From contig JAPLHL010000112.1 of NCBI GenBank assembly GCA_026389655.1, positions 1 through 6,441 on the forward strand: a DNA stretch of 6,441 nucleotides, given 5' to 3'. Below the pieces are notes generated by a model that was not told where the DNA came from, searched no databases, and saw only the letters and a program-made list of their open reading frames with translations. Each line of letters opens with the position of its first letter. Positions within the stretch are counted from its first letter, which is position 1. The DNA comes from Chloroflexota bacterium. Its GTDB lineage: Bacteria; Chloroflexota; Dehalococcoidia; GIF9; UBA5629. A program made the position numbers and the translations under genes. This document shows positions 1 to 5,491 of this stretch, one piece after another.

Positions 1-620
1 AGAGCATATATCACATGGAAGTGCCGCAGGCGGACGTGTTGATCTACGGTGTTCCACGTTATTCTCTCTACGGAGAAACCAGCAACCCACTGATCGCACT
101 GGCTGCAGCCTGCGCCCCTGTACGCATGTGGACAAATAAGCCGCTCCTCAGGGAGGGAGGCGTTGTTATAGCACTGGTACATTGCGATGGCACAATAGAT
201 GAGAGAACGCATCCGTCCTATACAGAGATACTGGATTTATACCGTAACTGCTTCTCCATGGAAGAACTGTCAATTTATGAAGAAGAATTCAGGAACCGCG
301 AGGACCTGATCTTCAAATATAGGCACGCCTATGCATATGCACCCGTACATGGCTTCTGGCTAATGTATGAGAGCGAGTATGCTTTGAACCAAGCTAATAA
401 GGTCATTTTTGCCGGGGTTCCGGGAATGGACAATCCTTTGGCTAAGGTACAGGTAAGCGGCACTGGAGGACCGGGTTCTGCCCGAGACGTTGGCTGCACA
501 CCTGCAAAAGACTTCGCAGAAGCCATGAAGATAGCAGAGAAAGTAGTCGGCAAGAACCCCAAAATCATGGCCTGTCCGTCATTCTGGACCAAGATAAGAC
601 CAAAATTCTACGTCAAATAA
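1..620 (+). CDS. LarA/DUF2088-like protein (nickel-pincer lactate racemase family), C-terminal part
   Basis: The reading frame is open to the left edge (codons from base 3 read S-I-Y-H before the first Met at 15), so the start lies outside the window and the Met at 15 is internal. The visible ~205 residues resemble the C-terminal half of the LarA/DUF2088 family. They show a strand-turn 'ADVLIYGVP', an Ala-rich helix, then 'REGGVVIALVHCDGT', and a final domain with 'KVIFAGVPG' and a Gly-rich 'GTGGPGSARD'. Family members such as lactate or malate racemase use a nickel-pincer nucleotide. The nickel-binding His/Lys region would be in the missing N-terminal half, so activity cannot be judged. It is followed after 34 nt by a small gene and then a 2-KPCC-like oxidoreductase, apparently one transcript. 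The substrate is unknown; a racemase or epimerase supplying that pathway is only an inference. The family call is fairly likely, the function is not established. Confidence 0.68.
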   Translation, partial: SIYHMEVPQADVLIYGVPRYSLYGETSNPLIALAAACAPVRMWTNKPLLREGGVVIALVHCDGTIDERTHPSYTEILDLYRNCFSMEELSIYEEEFRNREDLIFKYRHAYAYAPVHGFWLMYESEYALNQANKVIFAGVPGMDNPLAKVQVSGTGGPGSARDVGCTPAKDFAEAMKIAEKVVGKNPKIMACPSFWTKIRPKFYVK

Positions 621-654
621 TTATAGCGGCTCTAGATATAATAGGAGGCAATAA

Positions 655-870
655 ATGCGTTTGCAATCGTATCAAACCGAAATCAAAGACCATCTTCAGT
701 ATCTCGGTGTCTGGGATAACCTCAGTGCAGGAAAGCTTAAATGTTATGTCTGTAAGGTTAAACTTAACAAAGAGAACTTTGGCCTGGCGTTTCGTGACGG
801 TGAAAAAATGGAAACAACCTGTAACAGGCTGGACTGCTGCCGCACGGTAACCCACGTGCTCAAAGACTAA
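655..870 (+). CDS. Small Cys-rich, probably metal-binding protein of unknown function (71 aa)
   Basis: I do not recognise this protein. It has CxxC at residues 30-33 and a second cluster, C56 and C61-C62, about 23 residues later. This spacing suits a zinc-ribbon or treble-clef knuckle, or a small redox protein. The first 29 residues look like an amphipathic helix with no signal peptide or membrane span. The start is well supported: AGGAGG lies at 643-648, six bases before ATG. It sits between the LarA-like gene (34-nt gap) and the 2-KPCC-like gene (30-nt gap), each with its own ribosome site, so it is probably co-transcribed. A role as partner or electron/thiol carrier of the downstream flavoenzyme is possible, but nothing in the sequence proves it. 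Confidence 0.75.
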   Translation: MRLQSYQTEIKDHLQYLGVWDNLSAGKLKCYVCKVKLNKENFGLAFRDGEKMETTCNRLDCCRTVTHVLKD

Positions 871-900
871 CGCTCCGAATTTAAGCTGCAGGAGAGTAAG

Positions 901-2397
901 ATGACTACGTTATATGATGATAGAAGACCTTATGATAATTTTGATGCCACTACCAGGGAATGGGATGCGATTTTTATTGGAGGCGGTGCATCCGGTCGCT
1001 TCGGTTCCTCTTATTTCAGGGCCATGGGCGGAAACCAGCTTACAATCGAGATGGATAACCATCTCGGAGGTAAATGCTGCAAAAACGCCTGCGTACTACA
1101 TCACTACCTCTATGAGATCGCTGTAGAACTGGATAAAGCACGCATCTGGGACAAGAAAGAATACTGGCCTAAATTTCCACAAAAGAATGGCAAAGTTGAG
1201 ATACTCCCAATCCTGCGCGATTACATTGTAGGCCGCGAATATGTATTCGATTTCATGTTCCATCAAAGCAAGGAACAACTGAAACTACAATTCATGCTTA
1301 ACCGCAGGGCTTCAATCGTGGACCCGCACACTGTTAAAGTGGAAGGTAAAGGGGATTTTAAGACCAAGAATATAATTGTAGCTGCTGGCGCCGGACCGGC
1401 TATGCCCAATGTTCCGGGGAACAATCTCAAGGGCGTGTATACATATGCCAACTTCCTGGAACTCGACTATGAGCCCAAAGACGTCGTGGTGGTGGGCGCT
1501 TCAAAGAGCGGTTTACCCTGGGCATGCTTCTTCAATGCTGTGGGTTGCAATACCACTGTGATTGAAATGATGCCCGCGCTTAGCCAGTTCCCGATCGACG
1601 ACGATGTACGCGACTACACACTCCGCATGATGAAGATTAGGGGCCTGCCTGTATTGGACTGCACCACTCTGGTATCGATAAATGGTAACGGTTCGGTAAA
1701 ATCTGTAACAGTGAAAGGCAAGGACGGACAGGAAAAGACCATAAAAGCTGACCTCGTATATCTTGGAACAGGATGCACTCCAAGGTCTAAGCTAGTGGCT
1801 CCTCTGGGAGCGAAGATAGGTCCCAAAAAAGAGATAATTATCGACAAATATATGGCAACGAGTGTTCCGGGCGTTTACGCCAGTGGTGATATCACGGGCG
1901 GTGTCATGGAAATGTGGAAAGCCCGCCAGGGCGGCATGATGGCAGCCAAGAACATCCTCGGCAATCCCGAAGCATTCGAGACAGAACTGTTTGCTGATAC
2001 GGTCCATACATTCTACGAGACTACCTGGGTGGGTATGACCGAGAAAGAGGCAAAGGAAAAGGTCGGGCAGGTTTTTGTTGCACGGATGCCGATCCAGGGT
2101 TATAAGAATTGGCTTCCTCTCCCTCTGTGCGAGGGTACTATGGAGTTTGCTCACCAGTGGACCGACCTTTCCGGCTATCAGAAGATAATCTACGATGCTA
2201 AAACGCGCAAATTTCTGGGCGCACAACACGTCGGATATGGCGGCAAGGACTCCTTCCAGTATTTGCTTTATATGATAAAGCAGGGAGCTACCATAGACGA
2301 TATAGCAAACCTGACCGAGCTTTTCATCAATCCAACCCACTTCATCCAGCTTTCACGTCTGCGCTCAGGGATGAAAAACCTAGTAGATCTGGGCTAG
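901..2397 (+). CDS. FAD disulfide oxidoreductase of the 2-ketopropyl-CoM oxidoreductase/carboxylase (2-KPCC) type
   Basis: 498 residues, a full-length class I pyridine nucleotide-disulfide oxidoreductase. The FAD Rossmann motif GGGASG is at 27-32, the redox pair C59/C64 (C-x4-C, 'GGKCCKNAC'), the NAD(P) Rossmann motif GASKSG at 199-204, the second FAD motif 'VYASGD' at 325-330, and the dimer domain at the C-terminus. Ordinary members end in a His-Glu dyad (HPTxxE). Here the segment is 'ELFINPTHFIQLSR', with F475 and H480. This matches the Phe501/His506 pair that marks Xanthobacter 2-KPCC, the enzyme that reductively cleaves 2-ketopropyl-coenzyme M and carboxylates the product to acetoacetate. 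R33 and R342 match the two Arg that bind the CoM sulfonate (R56, R365), and M119 probably matches M140. Differences: K61 replaces His84 and F116 replaces His137 in the substrate pocket. E222 at the end of the second beta strand suggests NADH rather than NADPH. The comparison is from memory of the family. The Shine-Dalgarno site is AGGAG at 890-894. It is the last gene of the operon, and a hairpin terminator follows 28 nt later. Confidence 0.88.
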   Translation: MTTLYDDRRPYDNFDATTREWDAIFIGGGASGRFGSSYFRAMGGNQLTIEMDNHLGGKCCKNACVLHHYLYEIAVELDKARIWDKKEYWPKFPQKNGKVEILPILRDYIVGREYVFDFMFHQSKEQLKLQFMLNRRASIVDPHTVKVEGKGDFKTKNIIVAAGAGPAMPNVPGNNLKGVYTYANFLELDYEPKDVVVVGASKSGLPWACFFNAVGCNTTVIEMMPALSQFPIDDDVRDYTLRMMKIRGLPVLDCTTLVSINGNGSVKSVTVKGKDGQEKTIKADLVYLGTGCTPRSKLVAPLGAKIGPKKEIIIDKYMATSVPGVYASGDITGGVMEMWKARQGGMMAAKNILGNPEAFETELFADTVHTFYETTWVGMTEKEAKEKVGQVFVARMPIQGYKNWLPLPLCEGTMEFAHQWTDLSGYQKIIYDAKTRKFLGAQHVGYGGKDSFQYLLYMIKQGATIDDIANLTELFINPTHFIQLSRLRSGMKNLVDLG

Positions 2398-2424
2398 ATA
2401 TTATATAGTCAAAGCACCCAAGAA

Positions 2425-2454
2425 AAACCGGCCGCACATATGGGCGGCCGGTTT
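2425..2454. terminator. Strong hairpin terminator after the 2-KPCC-like operon, probably bidirectional
   Basis: A perfect 11-bp stem (2425-2435 pairing with 2444-2454, AAACCGGCCGC/GCGGCCGGTTT) closes an 8-nt loop. On the plus strand it is followed by TTTGTTATT, starting 28 nt after the 2-KPCC-like stop codon. Read on the minus strand the stem runs into GGTTTTTCTT, so it could also stop transcription coming from the right. Confidence 0.88.
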
Positions 2455-2484
2455 GTTATTCTGGCAAAGATAATAAATATCATA

Positions 2485-2504
2485 AAGACGGTCAAAGCCG
2501 CCTT
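2485..2504 (-). terminator. Weak hairpin terminator of the 49-aa membrane protein gene
   Basis: On the minus strand AAGGCGG pairs with CCGTCTT (7 bp including one G-U pair) around a 6-nt loop, followed by the U-rich UAUGAUAUUUAUU. It lies about 36 nt past the stop codon of the small membrane gene. The A-C mismatch on the plus strand becomes a wobble pair only on the minus strand, which fits a minus-strand role. Confidence 0.4.
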
Positions 2505-2540
2505 CATGAGGCTATAGGTCATTAGTAGACAGGTTTGTTT

Positions 2541-2690
2541 TTACTGGGGTTCCCCGGCTTCTGTCCCGGATTCATTCTTCTTATCACGCCTCGCTTCTTT
2601 AAGGCCTAAAACTATCAACCACAACACTAATCCGAGTACAGCAGCCACGAAAACGCCGCAAATTACGGCAAAAATCAAGGGCAGGCTCAT
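2541..2690 (-). CDS. Small single-span membrane protein (49 aa), function unknown
   Basis: The product is a short hydrophobic protein. Residues about 3-30 form one membrane helix rich in Leu, Val, Ile and Ala. A basic patch follows (KEARRDKK, 31-38) and then an acidic/polar tail, so by the positive-inside rule the C-terminus probably lies in the cytoplasm. A longer frame starts at 2747, but the Met at 2690 is preferred because AAAGGAG stands about 8 nt before it and because it begins directly ahead of the membrane helix. The gene stands alone, with a candidate promoter at 2753-2781 and a weak terminator at 2485-2504. Such one-span proteins often attach to membrane complexes, but no partner is visible here. 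No homologous family is recognised. Confidence 0.65.
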   Translation of the reverse strand: MSLPLIFAVICGVFVAAVLGLVLWLIVLGLKEARRDKKNESGTEAGEPQ

Positions 2691-2752
2691 TATATAACTC
2701 CTTTTCAGGGTTTCAGGGGACATGGGAGCCCCTTTGTTCTTAACCACTTACA

Positions 2753-2781
2753 ATTGTATGCAGGAAGCTAACAAGCAGCAA
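2753..2781 (-). promoter_or_regulatory. Candidate sigma70-type promoter for the small membrane protein
   Basis: On the minus strand TTGCTG (2776-2781) and TACAAT (2753-2758) are separated by exactly 17 nt. The -10 box matches consensus at five of six positions, the -35 box at only three. It lies about 60 nt before the preferred start codon at 2690, and no other gene intervenes. Confidence 0.4.
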
Positions 2782-2907
2782 CGTGTAAAATACCTAATAT
2801 CTACGCATCACTTGCAGATGAAGGGCAGGTCAAATTAATTACACTAATAATATCTGCCGTTATCAAAAGGAGTACAATATACAAATAGTAATAGGGAGTA
2901 TTAGTGG

Positions 2908-3144
2908 ATGAAATTAGTTGTTAAACGTACTTATTGCCCGGTATGTCAAAAATTGGTTAGAGCTCGTGAGCAGGCCGCCGGCCCGGAAACTCAAGTAATA
3001 TGCACTCAATGCGGCAGGACTCTATATAGCTGGAACGGCATCCGGTGGATAAGAGACCCAAAGGACCAAACAAAACAGGAGCCAGTAGAGAAACCAGCAG
3101 CAACGGTCACTCGAAAGCCTGCTGTCAGTCGCAAAACTACCTAA
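2908..3144 (+). CDS. Small zinc-ribbon protein (78 aa)
   Basis: CPVC at residues 10-13 and CTQC at 32-35 form a typical four-Cys zinc ribbon, with 'LYSWNGIRWI' after it. The last ~25 residues are a Lys/Thr/Pro/Ala-rich, probably disordered tail. The start has AGGGAG at 2893-2898, nine bases upstream. The function is unknown; proteins of this shape may bind nucleic acid or protein partners. Its stop codon overlaps by 8 bp the 3' end of the convergent SGNH-like gene once the frameshift in that gene is allowed for. Without this correction the two frames would overlap by more than 100 bp, which is implausible. The tail is encoded near the junction and may have been reshaped by it. Confidence 0.68.
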   Translation: MKLVVKRTYCPVCQKLVRAREQAAGPETQVICTQCGRTLYSWNGIRWIRDPKDQTKQEPVEKPAATVTRKPAVSRKTT

Positions 3145-3786
3145 ACTTCTTACTGTCTTTAAGCGCTTCCACGATCGTTTTGCGTGCAAACGGTACAATA
3201 CGGCGGTTGCAGTGCACCTCGTCCGGGCAGTTATAAACTCCTTGCTGGCGGCGGGGGGAATGCCATGAACACAGACGGCAAATCCCTCGTCTTTTAGCTT
3301 CAGAATGGCCTGCCCGTAGCGCTCTACGGTAGTATCAATTAACGTATCTAAACTTATGGTTTTGCCGCTTTTTCCATACTGCAGATAGATATGGACCCTA
3401 GCGTCTATTTCCCCGAAAACAAGTAAAACAACGTCCCTTTTAGGGTTGATTTTAGACAGGAACAGCTTCAAGAACATACTTGATTTGGTGAAACTACCTT
3501 CTTTGACAAGATTATAGGCTGTCGCCTGAGAAATATGGTGAACATGGAAGGGCCACTGGTAAATGAAAGGCTTCACATGGCTGTCGCCAATGGTATGGAT
3601 AATGCAAGAATTGCTGACATCGGATTTTGCCCTGAGTACCGCATTGAAAATTGCCAGGGGAGGATATTTGAAAATCATGTCCCAAAACGGGAAATAAACC
3701 GAGCCGTGCTTTTGCAGCCAGGCAATGCGATTTAATTTATAATTTTTTAAAAATTCTTTTATTGTGCTTTTTATATTGGTGAGCAT
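3137..3786 (-). pseudogene. SGNH/GDSL-like hydrolase gene, frameshifted at a G-run (3253-3258)
   Basis: The first ~178 residues read well: a basic N-terminal helix, 'IGDSHVKPF' around 66-74 with the GDSH nucleophile block (S69), 'LLVFGEIDAR' at 121-130, and a predicted helix before 'VHGIPPA' (173-179). After that the frame turns into low-quality sequence running across the convergent zinc-ribbon gene. In another frame the expected continuation appears: 'RQQGVYNCPDEVHCNRR', then 'FARKTIVEALKDSKKFR' and a stop at 3137. One extra C in the six-C run (minus strand; G-run at 3253-3258 on plus) joins the two frames, giving about 212 residues. Even so, the last SGNH block (Asp-x-x-His) is not seen, so the enzyme may be dead. 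Related proteins occur in surface polysaccharide loci. A sequencing error in the homopolymer is the main alternative to a real mutation. Confidence 0.72.
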
Positions 3787-3883
3787 GCAAATAGACCCTT
3801 AATCAAAATGGGTAACGAAGAATTATTCTGCAGTTCTTTTATAGCAGTTTTTATGTTACTGAGCATGCAAATAGGCTCTTAAT
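3751..3883. repeat. Imperfect tandem duplication, 80-nt period, covering a gene 5' end
   Basis: Bases 3751-3803 and 3831-3883 align without gaps at an offset of exactly 80 nt, matching at about 42 of 53 positions. The central stretch GAGCATGCAAATAG is nearly perfect. On the minus strand each copy holds a leader with a weak ribosome site, then ATG and the first ten codons (MLTNIKSTIK in the gene at 3786, MLSNIKTAIK in the outer copy at 3866). Several differences fall in coding positions but keep the residue or swap similar ones, which suggests the copies are old paralogues rather than a fresh duplication. Confidence 0.75.
3771..3866 (-). pseudogene. Remnant of a duplicated SGNH-like gene start (31-codon fragment)
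   Basis: Starting at ATG 3866 this frame reads MLSNIKTAIKEL and so mirrors the beginning of the SGNH-like gene downstream. It then loses similarity and stops at 3771, inside the start of that gene. No hydrolase motif remains. The best reading is the leftover 5' end of a tandem paralogue whose body has been deleted, bringing two starts within 80 nt. It could instead be a short leader peptide translated before the downstream gene. Confidence 0.5.
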
Positions 3884-3928
3884 TTTGATGGTCTACCATG
3901 TAATCAAGATTTATCAAGCGGTTAGATT

Positions 3929-4441
3929 TTATATGAAACGCTCGAATCTTTCCTTTTTGGCCTTACAGATGGGGCAGATCTCCGGAGGGCCGTCGCGTGC
4001 ACAGAGGTAACCGCACACCTTGCAGCGCCACACAGGATAAGGCAAATTGCTGTGGTCTTCCAAACAGCTTTCCTCCGCGAGCTTTTCCCTGAGCACCTGC
4101 GACCGGCGTCTATCAGGGATAGACTTCAACTCCTGCGTGCCATCCAGCACCGGCTTAGAAACATACAATGCACAATAACAGGCACCGCGCTCCGCTACAT
4201 CCGCGTCCCGGTAATCACACGGGCATATAATATCCAGGTCCTCTTCCTTATTGCCCGAGGCAAGCCTGCAAGGGCAGGACTGGTAACCGTACCTTTTCTC
4301 ATTGACCAGCAGGCCGTTAATCAGGCCTTTAGTGAACTCCATATCAGGGTTAAGGTTATAGCCGCCGCTTTCCGCATCCTTTTTGAATTTAGCATAGGCG
4401 CGGTCGACATCTTCCTGGGTTACGCCGCTAATATCAGGCAT
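3929..4441 (-). CDS. Ferredoxin:disulfide reductase (FTR catalytic-subunit type) fused to a rubredoxin domain
   Basis: 170 residues in two domains. Residues ~7-95 match the catalytic beta subunit of ferredoxin:thioredoxin reductase, with CPCR (56-59), CPC (73-75) and CYC (88-90). By the known FTR pattern C56, C73, C75 and C88 bind the [4Fe-4S] cluster, and C58/C90 form the active disulfide next to it. Tyr89 stands where plant and cyanobacterial FTR have a His (CHC) that affects cluster chemistry. Residues ~137-170 form a small rubredoxin-type knuckle (CKVC 140-143, CPIC 156-159). This layout is known for ferredoxin:disulfide reductases of anaerobic archaea and bacteria, which take electrons from ferredoxin and reduce a glutaredoxin- or thioredoxin-like partner. 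The likely partner is encoded just upstream: its stop overlaps this ATG by one base (TAATG). A GGGAGG ribosome site lies ~10 nt before the start. No FTR alpha subunit is visible. Confidence 0.9.
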   Translation of the reverse strand: MPDISGVTQEDVDRAYAKFKKDAESGGYNLNPDMEFTKGLINGLLVNEKRYGYQSCPCRLASGNKEEDLDIICPCDYRDADVAERGACYCALYVSKPVLDGTQELKSIPDRRRSQVLREKLAEESCLEDHSNLPYPVWRCKVCGYLCARDGPPEICPICKAKKERFERFI

Positions 4442-4719
4442 TATTTCAAAGCCTCCCTGATCTCAGGTTCTTTAAACCCAACAATGCATTTCTTGTCATT
4501 CAGCACGAGGGTAGGAAACGAGAAGTCAGGATTCCATTTCGTAATTATTTTTACAGCCTCGTCTTTATCCGCGCCTGTCAGCAGGTCCACAAAGACGTAA
4601 TCATACTCGACGCCCAGATCAGTCAATAACTGTTTAGTTTTTCTACACCAGATACATGTGCTAAACGCATACAACATCAACTTGACAGCGTTTCTTCCTG
4701 CAACATGATCAATCTTCAT
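4441..4719 (-). CDS. Glutaredoxin/NrdH-like thiol-disulfide protein (92 aa)
   Basis: Compact thioredoxin-fold protein. The redox motif CIWC is at residues 22-25 after the first beta strand ('MLYAFST'), the cis-Pro motif FPT at 68-70, and 'IVGFKEPEI' precedes the last helix. This pattern is typical of glutaredoxin-like proteins of anaerobes that are reduced by a ferredoxin-dependent enzyme instead of glutathione. An in-frame GTG at 4728 exists, but ATG at 4719 is chosen because AGGAG (4728-4732) lies eight bases before it and overlaps the GTG itself. The gene is first in a two-gene operon with the ferredoxin:disulfide reductase and is coupled to it by a one-base stop/start overlap. The pair probably carries electrons from ferredoxin to protein disulfides. 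Targets such as ribonucleotide reductase, peroxidases or the nearby flavoenzyme are unproven. Confidence 0.88.
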   Translation of the reverse strand: MKIDHVAGRNAVKLMLYAFSTCIWCRKTKQLLTDLGVEYDYVFVDLLTGADKDEAVKIITKWNPDFSFPTLVLNDKKCIVGFKEPEIREALK

Positions 4720-4772
4720 ATCATCCACTCCTGATAAACCCGCCGGGCTTATTTAACCAAGGTACACAGAGA

Positions 4773-4801
4773 ATAATATCGTAATACGAAGGCACTGGCA
4801 A
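4773..4801 (-). promoter_or_regulatory. Sigma70-type promoter of the glutaredoxin/disulfide-reductase operon
   Basis: On the minus strand TTGCCA (4796-4801) and TATTAT (4773-4778) are 17 nt apart, each matching consensus at five of six positions. Transcription would start near 4766, giving a leader of roughly 45 nt. This leader holds a small hairpin (AAGCCC-ggc-GGGTTT, about 4738-4752) just upstream of the AGGAG ribosome site, which might affect translation. The promoter lies back to back with the plus-strand promoter at 4811. Confidence 0.65.
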
Positions 4802-4810
4802 ATAGGAGTT

Positions 4811-4840
4811 TTGACAGTTCTTTAATAAGCAAAGTAATAT
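4811..4840 (+). promoter_or_regulatory. Sigma70-type promoter of the isochorismatase-like gene
   Basis: A perfect -35 box TTGACA (4811-4816) is followed after 18 nt by TAATAT (4835-4840), matching the -10 consensus at four positions. The predicted start of transcription near 4847 leaves a ~30-nt leader with AGGAGG at 4862-4867. The -35 boxes of the two divergent promoters are only 9 bp apart, so one bound protein could act on both. Confidence 0.6.
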
Positions 4841-4877
4841 CATTATTGATTAATGGGAACCAGGAGGCGCGGTTTAA

Positions 4878-5368
4878 ATGGACAAGTTCGATATAACAAC
4901 GCAAAACTCAGTATATGTATTGATCGATTTCCAGACAAACCTGGCGTCCGCCATGAAAAAAGAAGTCATGGATAATGTCGAAAGAAATGTGGGGTTGATG
5001 ATATCGGCCTGTCATACATTGGACGTTCCCATACTGGTCACCGAACAGTATAAGAAGGGGTTGGGAATGACCGTAGAGCGCATTAGAACCAAGCTGGCGG
5101 ACGATTATAAACCCTTTGATAAAACCGACTTTAGCTGTTACGCAAATCCAGAGTTCCTCAGCATGTTCAAAAAGGCCGACAGGAAATATGTACTGATCTC
5201 AGGGATAGAAGCGCATGGAGAACGGCGATGGATTACCTGGCTGATGCGGGAGCAATAATAACGACAACTGAGATAGCTATATTTCAATTATTAAAGAAGG
5301 CAGGCACGCCGGAGTTCAAGGCCATTTCTCCGCTTTTCAAGAACAAGGAAAGCTACTGGTCTCTGTAA
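4878..5368 (+). pseudogene. Isochorismatase-like cysteine hydrolase, broken by a small deletion at the active-site Cys
   Basis: The first 113 residues are a good isochorismatase-family (YcaC-like) sequence. 'VLIDFQ' gives catalytic Asp17, 'PFDKTDFSCY' gives Lys82, and 'YVLISGIEAH' leads to the catalytic loop. Family members continue HVCVxxTA, where Cys is the nucleophile. Here CAT (His113) is followed directly by GGAGAACGG and the frame is lost, ending at 5258. The correct continuation, 'WRTAMDYLADAGAIITTTE' and onward to 'KNKESYWSL', is read in another frame and ends at the TAA at 5366-5368. Comparison with the family implies loss of about 10 nt carrying the Val-Cys-Val codons. Both pieces are otherwise intact, so the lesion looks recent. 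Restored, the protein would have about 166 residues. The truncated 126-residue product should lack hydrolase activity. The gene has a clear promoter and ribosome site (AGGAGG 4862-4867) and is divergent from the redox operon. Confidence 0.85.
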
Positions 5369-5384
5369 AGGGGAGGACTCAGGA

Positions 5385-5435
5385 ATGAAAAAACGCTGCA
5401 CCCGTCCGCTATCGTGCAGTGAGCTAATATGTTAA
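5385..5435 (+). other. Possible 16-codon leader peptide and competing hairpins ahead of the Trm112-like gene
   Basis: An ATG at 5385 with GGGAGG at 5371-5376 (8-nt spacing) opens a 16-codon frame, MKKRCTRPLSCSELIC, ending at 5435. The same stretch holds GTGCAGT (5414-5420). It can pair either with the upstream CGCTGCAC (5394-5401; 8 bp with one G-U) or with the downstream ACTGCAC (5464-5470; 7 bp). These two hairpins exclude each other. A further small stem, GTCC/GGAC (5443-5454), lies inside the second. There is no U-tract, so any control would act on translation or RNA stability. This could be chance. Confidence 0.25.
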
Positions 5436-5491
5436 AATGTGAGTCCACACGGACCATGAGACAACTGCACTAAAACCGGCGGGATAAGATT

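Noticed and set aside
1792..2340. A 182-codon open frame on the minus strand
   Set aside because: It is antisense to the conserved C-terminal half of the 2-KPCC-like gene and shows no family features.
2691..2747. Upstream ATG at 2747 as start of the small membrane protein
   Set aside because: It lacks a ribosome site and would place the AAAGGAG site inside the coding region.
3887..3898. Perfect 12-bp dyad ATGGTCTACCAT as an operator
   Set aside because: It is short and single, and no regulator or promoter is visible beside it; dyads like this occur by chance.
4052..4600. A 182-codon open frame on the plus strand
   Set aside because: It lies opposite the disulfide reductase and glutaredoxin genes, whose motifs are unmistakable; its own product has no recognisable domain.
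4720..4728. GTG at 4728 as the start of the glutaredoxin-like gene
   Set aside because: The GTG overlaps the AGGAG ribosome site, whereas ATG at 4719 has ideal spacing.
5200..5260. Programmed ribosomal frameshift in the isochorismatase-like gene
   Set aside because: There is no slippery heptamer, and the codons for the catalytic Cys are missing, not only shifted, which indicates a deletion.
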